In this document: positions 1 to 4,677 of the stretch, in pieces
Numbering within the stretch: the stretch's first letter is position 1
Layout: every line of letters starts with the position of its first letter
Source of the DNA: Acidimicrobiales bacterium
Lineage (GTDB): Bacteria > Actinomycetota > Acidimicrobiia > Acidimicrobiales > VFJN01
Direction of reading: 5' to 3'
Assembly: GCA_016936035.1 (NCBI GenBank)
Contig: JAFGPU010000339.1
Location: 1-5,969 of the forward strand
DNA: 5,969 nucleotides
Translations under genes and position numbers: made by a program
Notes under the pieces: model-generated
Told to the model about the DNA's origin: nothing
Databases searched by the model: none
The model's input: the letters and a program-made list of their open reading frames with translations, nothing else

Positions 1-1287
1 GAGGTCGAGACCCACCTGGTCAACGCCGTGCTCACCAACGGCGCCCGCTACTACGTCGACCACGCCCACCCCGAGTGCTCCACGCCCGAGTGCGCCGATC
101 CGCGCAGCATCGTCGTGTACGACAAGGCGGCCGAGCTGATCCTCCGGCGGTCGATGGCGGCCGCGGTGTCGCTGCTGCCCGACGGCGAAGAGATCGTGGT
201 CTACAAGAACAACTCCGACGGCAAGGGCAACAGCTACGGCTGCCACGAGAACTATCTGATGGACCGCGAGGTGCCCTTCGGGCGCATCGTCACCCACGTG
301 ATGCCCCACTTCATCAGTCGCCAGGTGTACACCGGCGCCGGCAAGGTGGGCACCGAGGTGGCGGGGCTCTCCTCGGCGGACGTGCCGTTCCAGCTGACCC
401 AGCGGGCCGACTTCTTCGAGGAGGAGGTCGGCCTCGAGACCACGCTCAAGCGGCCCATCGTCAACACCCGCGACGAGCCCCACGCCGACGCCCAGCGCTA
501 CCGCCGGCTGCACGTCATCGTGGGCGACGCCAACCTCTCCGAGGTCGCGACCTTCCTCAAGGTGGGCACGACGGCGCTCGTCCTGTCGATGATCGAGGAC
601 GACTTCCTGCCCCGTGATCTCACCCCGGTGGCACCGGTCGCCGCGTTGCGCGCGGTGTCCTGCGACCTGACGTTGCGCCAGCCGATCGAGCTGGTCGACG
701 GCACGCGCATGACCGCGGTCGAGATGCAGTGGGAGTACCTCGACCGGGCCAAGAAGTACGCCGAGGAGCACGGGCTCGAGTGCATCGGCCCGCCCGAGGT
801 GGGCGCCGAGGTGCTGCGCCGGTGGGAGCAGGTGCTCACCGGGCTCGAGACCGACCCCACGACGCTTGCGAGCCAGGTCGACTGGGTGGCGAAGCACCGG
901 GTCATCGACGGCTACCGCGCCAAGCACGACCTGCGCTGGGACGATCCCCGGCTGCGGGCCATGGACCTGCAGTACCACGACCTGCGGCCCGAGCGCAGCC
1001 TGGCGGCGCGGGTGGGCCTCGAGCGCCTCACCACCGACGCCGAGGTGACCGCAGCGGTCACCGAGCCGCCGCCCGACACCCGGGCCTGGTTCCGGGGCAA
1101 GTGCCTGCAACGGTGGGCGTCCCAGATCGTCGCCGCCAACTGGGATTCGTTGGTGTTCGACATCGGTGGCGACCCGTTGCGCCGGGTGCCGATGATGGAC
1201 CCGACACGTGGAACCGAGGCGCATGTGGGTAGGTTGATGGCGGAGAGCACGACTAGCGCTGAGTTGTTGGACCGGTTGGGCCAGTGA
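1..1287 (+). CDS. dop: Dop, depupylase / Pup deamidase (5'-truncated by window edge)
   Basis: Dop hydrolyses the isopeptide bond between Pup and substrate lysines, and deamidates Pup where Pup ends in Gln. The reading frame is open from base 1, giving 428 residues without a start. Aligned by eye to M. tuberculosis Dop (about 500 aa), roughly 75 N-terminal residues are missing, including the first metal-binding strand and most of the Dop loop. Visible landmarks, numbered in the fragment, are TNGARYYVDHAHPE at 12-25, where Asp20 matches catalytic Asp95 of the mycobacterial enzyme; [10 protein letters not shown] at 77-86; and NTRDEPHAD at 155-163. The segment before the last motif (VGLETTLKRPIVNT) is Dop-like, whereas PafA has a [15 protein letters not shown] segment there. 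The C-terminal domain holds WDSLVFDIGGDPLRR, also Dop-like. A GTG at 28 is internal and is not the start. pup follows after 20 nt, so the two are probably co-transcribed. Confidence 0.96.
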   Translation, partial: EVETHLVNAVLTNGARYYVDHAHPECSTPECADPRSIVVYDKAAELILRRSMAAAVSLLPDGEEIVVYKNNSDGKGNSYGCHENYLMDREVPFGRIVTHVMPHFISRQVYTGAGKVGTEVAGLSSADVPFQLTQRADFFEEEVGLETTLKRPIVNTRDEPHADAQRYRRLHVIVGDANLSEVATFLKVGTTALVLSMIEDDFLPRDLTPVAPVAALRAVSCDLTLRQPIELVDGTRMTAVEMQWEYLDRAKKYAEEHGLECIGPPEVGAEVLRRWEQVLTGLETDPTTLASQVDWVAKHRVIDGYRAKHDLRWDDPRLRAMDLQYHDLRPERSLAARVGLERLTTDAEVTAAVTEPPPDTRAWFRGKCLQRWASQIVAANWDSLVFDIGGDPLRRVPMMDPTRGTEAHVGRLMAESTTSAELLDRLGQ

Positions 1288-1294
1288 GCTGAAC

Positions 1295-1300
1295 GAGGTG
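1295..1300 (+). promoter_or_regulatory. Ribosome binding site of pup
   Basis: GAGGTG lies 7 nt before the pup ATG in the short dop-pup gap. A second purine run (AGGGG, 1302-1306) is too close to the ATG to work. The site supports ATG 1308 as the start and independent translation of pup within a dop-pup message. Confidence 0.6.
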
Positions 1301-1307
1301 CAGGGGC

Positions 1308-1505
1308 ATGGCTGAACGAGAGATGAAGAAGAAGTCCACCCCCGCTCGTGAGGAAGAGGAGGTCGTCGACGAGGCGCCCGCCACCTCCGAGCAAGGCGAG
1401 AAGATCAAGGCCGAACTCGATGACCTGCTCGACGAGATCGACGGTGTGCTCGAGTCGAACGCAGAAGAGTTCGTGAAAAGCTATGTCCAGAAGGGAGGGG
1501 AGTGA
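1308..1505 (+). CDS. pup: Pup, prokaryotic ubiquitin-like protein, C-terminal Gly-Gly-Glu
   Basis: Pup is the small, largely disordered modifier that PafA attaches through its C-terminal glutamate to target lysines, marking them for the Mpa/ARC-proteasome. The product is 65 aa, close to the 64 aa of M. tuberculosis Pup. The conserved C-terminal half is clear: [20 protein letters not shown] (residues 36-55) is the segment that forms the ATPase-binding helix and contacts PafA/Dop, and SYVQKGGE (58-65) is the tail. The last residue is Glu (GAG, 1500-1502), not the Gln of mycobacteria, so the protein should be ligation-ready without deamidation. The N-terminal half is variable and charged, with a KKK run at 7-9 and EEEE at 15-18. 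Lys62 matches the lysine in the mycobacterial VQKGGQ tail. Base composition at the start is less GC-rich than in neighbouring genes. A strong terminator follows 52 nt after the stop. Confidence 0.97.
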   Translation: MAEREMKKKSTPAREEEEVVDEAPATSEQGEKIKAELDDLLDEIDGVLESNAEEFVKSYVQKGGE

Positions 1506-1511
1506 GCGCTG

Positions 1512-1530
1512 CCATCGCTCTGAGCGATGG
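1512..1530 (+). repeat. Small perfect hairpin just after pup
   Basis: CCATCGCT (1512-1519) and AGCGATGG (1523-1530) form an 8-bp perfect stem with a CTG loop, starting 7 nt after the pup stop. No T-run follows directly, so it is not a canonical terminator on its own. It could protect the pup mRNA 3' end or act with the stronger hairpin at 1557-1590. Confidence 0.55.
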
Positions 1531-1556
1531 TGTCACACCCTCTCACTAGGCTTCCT

Positions 1557-1598
1557 GACGCTTCCCCAGTCCGCTGGATGGGGAAGCGTCTGTGTTTT
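1557..1598 (+). terminator. Intrinsic (Rho-independent) terminator after pup
   Basis: GACGCTTCCCCA (1557-1568) pairs perfectly with TGGGGAAGCGTC (1579-1590). The 10-nt interval can extend the stem by TCC/GGA with one bulged G, leaving a GCT loop. TGTGTTTT (1591-1598) follows at once. Stem length, GC content and T-tract together make a strong terminator, unusual in a genome this GC-rich. It would end dop-pup transcripts and separate them from the HAD and proteasome genes. Confidence 0.88.
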
Positions 1599-1634
1599 CG
1601 AAGGCATGCCGCCCGGTATCTGCGCACGGGACTT

Positions 1635-1641
1635 GCAGAGG
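1635..1641 (+). promoter_or_regulatory. Ribosome binding site deciding the HAD gene start
   Basis: GCAGAGG lies 7 nt before ATG 1649. It selects this start over the in-frame GTG at 1592, which sits inside the T-tract of the upstream terminator and would add 19 residues with no family resemblance. Confidence 0.55.
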
Positions 1642-1648
1642 TCGAGGC

Positions 1649-2467
1649 ATGACCCCTGACATCCAGCTGGTCGTGACCGACCTCGATGGCACGTTGTGGG
1701 AGCGCGAGGCGCATGTCCACGAACGCACCCGGGCGGCGCTCGGCGCCGTGACGGCCGCGGGGCTGCCGTTGGTGGTGGCCACCGGTCGACGGTCGGGTTC
1801 GGCCCGACCGGCGTTGTCGGCGCTCGGCCTGGCGCCGCCGGCGGTGCTCCTGAACGGGGCACTGGGGCTGGACCTGACCTCGGGTACCCGGTTCCATCGT
1901 GGGGGGTTCGACCACGCGGGCGCCGTCGCAGTGCTGGCCGCTTTCCACGACCACGGGGTCGAGCCGTGCATCTACATCGACCACGACGACCACCCGGTGT
2001 GCGTGGGCTCGGCGCCGTCGACCCATCCTGACCACCTCGTCAGCTTCGGGGACGACGTCGTCACCCGCGATCTCGTCGAGGTCGTGCGGTCGGCGCACGT
2101 GCTGGCCTTCGGCGTCCTCGGGATACCCGACGGGCTCGCCCGTGCGCTGGGCATGGCCCTGGAAGCGGTGGCCGAGGCCCACGTCGACCGCGACCGCCAG
2201 CACCGAGGCATGTCCGTCACCGTGGCGCCCCGGGGCCGGTCGAAGTGGGACGGCGTCGCAGCGTTCTGTTCCGAGCACCAGCTGGATGTCGGGGCCGTGA
2301 TGGCGATCGGGGACGGCCCCAACGACATCGAGTTGCTGGCCAACGCCGCGGTCGCCGTGGTGCCGAGCGACGCCCACCCCGCCGCGCGCCTCCATGCGGA
2401 CCACATCGTCGGGCGCGCCGAGGACGGCGGTTGGGCCGACATCCTGGAGATCCTCGGAATCACGTGA
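1649..2467 (+). CDS. Cof-like HAD-superfamily hydrolase (probable phosphatase)
   Basis: The product is 272 aa, the usual length of Cof/type IIB HAD phosphatases, which hydrolyse small phosphorylated metabolites in the cytoplasm. All four HAD motifs are present. Motif I is DLDGT at residues 11-15, with nucleophile Asp11 and acid/base Asp13. Motif II is VVATGR, with Thr45. Motif III is Lys199 in GRSKWDG. Motif IV is GDGPND at 221-226, with Asp222 and Asp226 as magnesium ligands. Residues about 80-190, between motifs II and III, would be the C2-type cap that sets substrate choice; the substrate cannot be read from sequence. The start follows the SD sequence at 1635. The gene lies between pup and prcB in the same direction, downstream of a strong terminator, so it needs read-through or a promoter of its own; I saw no convincing TANNNT box close to its start. 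A link to the Pup system rests on position only. Confidence 0.93.
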   Translation: MTPDIQLVVTDLDGTLWEREAHVHERTRAALGAVTAAGLPLVVATGRRSGSARPALSALGLAPPAVLLNGALGLDLTSGTRFHRGGFDHAGAVAVLAAFHDHGVEPCIYIDHDDHPVCVGSAPSTHPDHLVSFGDDVVTRDLVEVVRSAHVLAFGVLGIPDGLARALGMALEAVAEAHVDRDRQHRGMSVTVAPRGRSKWDGVAAFCSEHQLDVGAVMAIGDGPNDIELLANAAVAVVPSDAHPAARLHADHIVGRAEDGGWADILEILGIT

Positions 2468-2522
2468 GATCACGGCCCTCTGTGAGACGGGCGAAGTGCC
2501 GGAGCCGGTAGCCTCCGGCGCA
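2468..2522 (+). promoter_or_regulatory. HAD-prcB gap with putative leaderless prcB promoter
   Basis: TAGCCT (2509-2514) fits the actinobacterial -10 consensus TANNNT. It ends 8 nt before the A of the prcB ATG at 2523, so transcription would begin at or next to the start codon. No Shine-Dalgarno sequence is correctly placed; the only GGAG (2501-2504) is 18 nt away. The box overlaps an inverted repeat, GCCGGAG (2498-2504) and CTCCGGC (2513-2519), which might bind a regulator or be coincidental. The HAD stop codon lies in the palindrome TCACGTGA (2460-2467). No clear -35 element is seen. Confidence 0.5.
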
Positions 2523-3368
2523 ATGACGCTGCCGATCTTTCGAGCCGACGACGACCCCGGGCCGTCCTTCCTCGACGTGCTGCGGCGCGCCGGGGGCGAG
2601 CCCCGCTGGGGCGATCTGCCACGCGACATCTCACCGCACGAGCACACCCACGGCACCACGGTGGTGGCCATCCGCTACGCCGACGGCGTGGTCATGGCGG
2701 GCGACCGGCGGGCCACGTCCGGCAACCTGATCTCGCACCGGACGATGGAGAAGGTGTTCCCGGCCGACCGCCACTCGGGCGTCGCCATCGCCGGCGCCGC
2801 GGGCCCCGCGGTCGAGATGGTCAAGCTCTTCCAGCTCCAGCTCGAGCACTACGAGAAGGTCGAAGGCGCCGGGCTCTCGCTCGAGGGCAAGGCCAACCAG
2901 CTCGGCCAGATGGTGCGCCAGCACCTGCCGGCCGCCATGCAGGGCTTCGTCGTCGTACCGCTCTTCGCAGGCTTCGACGTGCGCCGGGGGGTCGGCCGCC
3001 TGTTCGAGTACGACGTCACGGGCGGGCGCTACGAGGAGAGCGACTTCGCCGCCACCGGTTCGGGCAGCCTGCACGCCGGCACGGTCATCAAGATGGGCTT
3101 CCGGCCCCAGCTCGACCGCACCGACGCCGTGGAGCTCAGCATCAACGCGCTGTTCCAGGCGGCCGACGAGGACTCGGCCACCGGCGGGCCCGACGTGATC
3201 CGGGGCATCTACCCCGTGATCGCCACCATCACCGCGGACGGGTTCCAGCGGCTCGACGACGTCGAGATCGCAGAGCGCTTCCGGGCCCTGCTCGACCGCA
3301 TGTCGGCGCCGGGCGGCACGACCACCACGGGCATCAGCCCCACCGTGCACGGAGGCTCCGACCGATGA
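2523..3368 (+). CDS. prcB: 20S proteasome beta subunit, precursor
   Basis: This is the catalytic subunit of the 28-mer 20S core (alpha7-beta7-beta7-alpha7) that degrades pupylated proteins in the cytoplasm. The precursor is 281 aa. Autocleavage is predicted between Gly44 and Thr45 in HTHG/TTVVAIRY, leaving a 237-aa mature subunit and a 44-aa propeptide, somewhat shorter than the ~57 aa of M. tuberculosis. Catalytic residues are in place: Thr45 (mature Thr1), Asp61 in AGDRRAT (Asp17) and Lys77 in MEKVF (Lys33). Further family signatures are AGAAG, AAMQGFVVVPLFAGFD, GSGS and EDSATGGPD. ATG 2523 is chosen because extending upstream would run into the HAD gene with no family similarity, and because a -10-like box stands just before it. 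The stop overlaps the prcA start (ATGA, 3365-3368), so the two subunits are translationally coupled, as suits equal stoichiometry. Confidence 0.97.
   Translation: MTLPIFRADDDPGPSFLDVLRRAGGEPRWGDLPRDISPHEHTHGTTVVAIRYADGVVMAGDRRATSGNLISHRTMEKVFPADRHSGVAIAGAAGPAVEMVKLFQLQLEHYEKVEGAGLSLEGKANQLGQMVRQHLPAAMQGFVVVPLFAGFDVRRGVGRLFEYDVTGGRYEESDFAATGSGSLHAGTVIKMGFRPQLDRTDAVELSINALFQAADEDSATGGPDVIRGIYPVIATITADGFQRLDDVEIAERFRALLDRMSAPGGTTTTGISPTVHGGSDR
3351..3355 (+). promoter_or_regulatory. Ribosome binding site of prcA, inside the end of prcB
   Basis: GGAGG lies 9 nt before ATG 3365, within the last codons of prcB. It supports the overlapping start and reinitiation by ribosomes finishing prcB. Confidence 0.65.
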
Positions 3369-4192
3369 GCATGCCCTTCTACGTCGCCCCCGAGCAGTGG
3401 ATGAAGGACAAGGCCGACTTCGCGCGCAAGGGCATCGCGCGCGGCCGGGCCCTCGCTGCGCTCACCTACGCCGACGGCATCCTCATCTGCGCCGAGAACT
3501 CCTCGGCGACGCTGCGCAAGGTCAGCGAGATCTACGACCGCATCGCGTTCGCCGGGGCCGGCAAGTACAACGAGTACGACCGGCTGCGCATCGCGGGCGT
3601 GCGCCACGCCGACCTGAAGGGCTACTCGTTCAGCCGCGAAGACGTCGACGCCCAGAGCCTGGCCAACGCGTACGCCCAGATGCTCGGCGACGTGTTCACC
3701 CACGAGGCCAAGCCCATGGAGGTCGAGATCCTCGTGGCCGAGGTCGGCGACGAGCCCGACAGCGACCGCCTGTTCCACATCCTCTACGACGGCACGGTCG
3801 TCGACGAGCAGGGCGTCACCGTGCTGGGCGGCGAGGCCGAGGCCATCCTCGAACGGGTCAAGGCCACCTACGAGCCGGGCCAGCCGCTCGAGGCGGCGCT
3901 GCGGGCCACCGTCGAGGCGCTGGCGGGGGCCGAGCGCACGCTCACCGCCAAGGAGCTCGAGGTGGCCGTGCTCACCCGCGGCCACGGGCGGCGCTCGTTC
4001 CGCCGCCTCTCGGCGGACGAGGTCACCACGGCGCTCGGCGGGGGAGAGGTCGCGCCCGCTCCGGGTGACGCCCCCACGCCGGTCGCGTCCACCACCGCCG
4101 AGGTCGAGGCCGAGAGCGAGACCGGGCCCAGGGAGGCGCCCGACGCGCCCGACGAGGGCGACGCGCAGCGAGACGGCGACGGCGACGCCTGA
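3365..4192 (+). CDS. prcA: 20S proteasome alpha subunit with extended acidic C-terminal tail
   Basis: PrcA forms the outer rings of the 20S core; its N-termini make the entry gate, and its surface pockets receive the C-terminal motif of the Mpa/ARC ATPase. The protein is 275 aa. The N-terminus MSMPFYVAPEQWMKDKADFA closely matches mycobacterial PrcA, followed by ARKGIARGRALAALTYADGI (20-39), AENSSATLRKVSEIYDRIAF (43-62), GAGKYNEYDRLRIAGV (64-79) and GYSFSREDVD (86-95). The fold ends near KELEVAVLTRGHGRRSFRRL (196-215). Residues from about 226 to 275 form a Pro/Ala/Glu/Asp-rich, low-complexity tail ending in DGDGDA. As I recall, M. tuberculosis PrcA is 248 aa, so this one is about 27 residues longer. 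Like other alpha subunits it has no catalytic Thr. It is coupled to prcB by the ATGA overlap and ends in a hairpin shared with the convergent gene. Confidence 0.97.
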   Translation: MSMPFYVAPEQWMKDKADFARKGIARGRALAALTYADGILICAENSSATLRKVSEIYDRIAFAGAGKYNEYDRLRIAGVRHADLKGYSFSREDVDAQSLANAYAQMLGDVFTHEAKPMEVEILVAEVGDEPDSDRLFHILYDGTVVDEQGVTVLGGEAEAILERVKATYEPGQPLEAALRATVEALAGAERTLTAKELEVAVLTRGHGRRSFRRLSADEVTTALGGGEVAPAPGDAPTPVASTTAEVEAESETGPREAPDAPDEGDAQRDGDGDA

Positions 4193-4212
4193 CGGGCGCG
4201 CCCGCCGTCAGG
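4188..4212. terminator. Hairpin between convergent genes, possible bidirectional terminator
   Basis: CCTGACGG (4188-4195) and CCGTCAGG (4205-4212) form an 8-bp perfect stem with a 9-nt GC-rich loop. The left arm holds the prcA stop TGA (4190-4192). The right arm holds the complement of the stop of the minus-strand gene (TCA, 4208-4210). Being symmetric, it would fold in transcripts from either side. There is no T-tract on either side, so factor-independent termination is uncertain. Confidence 0.5.
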
Positions 4213-4540
4213 TCCAGGTCATCACCAGCACGCGACCGAGCAGCAGCGCGGCCGCCAGCAGCACGACGCCCACCAGGATCCACAGCTCGCGGGGAGTGCG
4301 GCCGTCGACCGCCGGAGATGCCGGCGGCCCGTCCGCGACCTGCTGCTCGGTCACGACGAGGCGGGCCGTGGCCAGGTCGTCGGCGGCGACGAACACCTCG
4401 ACGGGACCGACCGGGTAGGGGCCGTCGATGTTGCCGCGCAGCTCCCACACGATGCCCTCGGCGCCCAGGTGGGCGGCGAGGACGCGGGCTGCGAAGGGGT
4501 TCGCAGCGGTCGTCAACGGCACCATCGGCCCGATCGCCAC
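4208..4540 (-). CDS. DUF2007-type small protein with C-terminal membrane helix
   Basis: The product is 110 aa when started at GTG 4540. Residues about 5-66 (VPLTTAANPFAARVLAAHLG, then EGIVWELRGNIDGPYPVGPVEVFV and a following helix) resemble the DUF2007 'putative signal transducing protein' family: a short alpha/beta domain with an N-terminal strand, NPFxARVLAAxL helix and YPVGPVxVxV strand. Residues 70-84 look like a linker. Residues 86-107 (from LWILVGVVLLAAALLLG) form one hydrophobic helix, so the domain is likely tethered to the membrane with the small domain probably cytoplasmic. An alternative ATG start lies at 4525 (Met6). GTG 4540 is preferred because a TACCGT box ends 7 nt before it, although the family match begins near Val7 and fits either start. 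The molecular function is unknown. The gene is convergent with prcA and divergent from pafA, so it is not part of their transcripts. Confidence 0.78.
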   Translation of the reverse strand: MAIGPMVPLTTAANPFAARVLAAHLGAEGIVWELRGNIDGPYPVGPVEVFVAADDLATARLVVTEQQVADGPPASPAVDGRTPRELWILVGVVLLAAALLLGRVLVMTWT

Positions 4541-4547
4541 GCGCGCG

Positions 4548-4553
4548 ACGGTA
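4548..4553 (-). promoter_or_regulatory. Putative leaderless -10 box of the DUF2007-type gene
   Basis: Read on the minus strand, TACCGT (4553 to 4548) matches TANNNT and ends 7 nt before GTG 4540. No Shine-Dalgarno sequence precedes that start; the intervening bases are CGCGCGC. This geometry is expected for transcription beginning at the start codon. Confidence 0.5.
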
Positions 4554-4665
4554 CCCGGCGCCGGTGCGGTCGACTCCCTCTGTGGCCACGCGGGGACGCC
4601 CGGCGCGGACGCCCAGGTCAGGGGCCAAGACCGCTGGCGTCGACCCAGGCGTCCGACCGTGGCGG
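4554..4665. promoter_or_regulatory. Divergent intergenic region between DUF2007-type gene and pafA
   Basis: This is the core of the 137-nt gap (4541-4677). It holds two copies of GGACGCCC (4594-4601 and 4607-4614, 13 nt apart), a later inverted GGCGTCC (4648-4654), and two GTCGAC palindromes (4569-4574 and 4639-4644). These could be operator half-sites, but such short GC-rich repeats are common here by chance. TCGACC (4640-4645) is a weak -35 candidate for pafA, with a long 20-nt spacer to the -10 box. Confidence 0.3.
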
Positions 4666-4671
4666 TAGCGT
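4666..4671 (+). promoter_or_regulatory. Putative leaderless -10 box of pafA
   Basis: TAGCGT matches TANNNT and lies in a GCGGTAGC context close to that of the prcB box (CCGGTAGC). It ends 6 nt before GTG 4678. No Shine-Dalgarno sequence is present, and the N-terminal match of the protein fixes this GTG as the start, so a leaderless transcript is the simplest reading. Confidence 0.6.
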
Positions 4672-4677
4672 GCGGTC

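Noticed and set aside
75..617. Alternative-frame Arg/Ala-rich open frame inside dop
   Set aside because: Its low-complexity Arg/Gly/Ala product is typical of a shifted frame in GC-rich coding DNA; Dop is conserved throughout in the other frame.
1592..1648. Upstream GTG start giving a 19-residue longer HAD protein
   Set aside because: The GTG lies in the T-tract of the pup terminator and has no SD; the added residues precede the normal HAD N-terminus, while ATG 1649 has an SD at proper spacing.
2498..2519. Inverted repeat before prcB as a terminator of the HAD gene
   Set aside because: The stem is only 7 bp with an 8-nt loop, has no T-tract, and overlaps the likely prcB -10 box, so an operator or chance pairing is more plausible.
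2394..2522. Upstream start for prcB overlapping the HAD gene
   Set aside because: It would overlap 74 nt of the HAD gene and add 43 residues without family similarity. ATG 2523 gives a normal propeptide and has a promoter-like box just before it.
1481..2671. Long minus-strand open frame covering the pup end, HAD gene and prcB start
   Set aside because: It runs across a terminator, two intergenic gaps and parts of three well-supported plus-strand genes, and its product has no recognisable domain.
3209..3985. Minus-strand open frame (258 codons) antisense to prcB-prcA
   Set aside because: It is a shadow of two confidently identified proteasome genes, with a composition typical of antisense reading in high-GC DNA.
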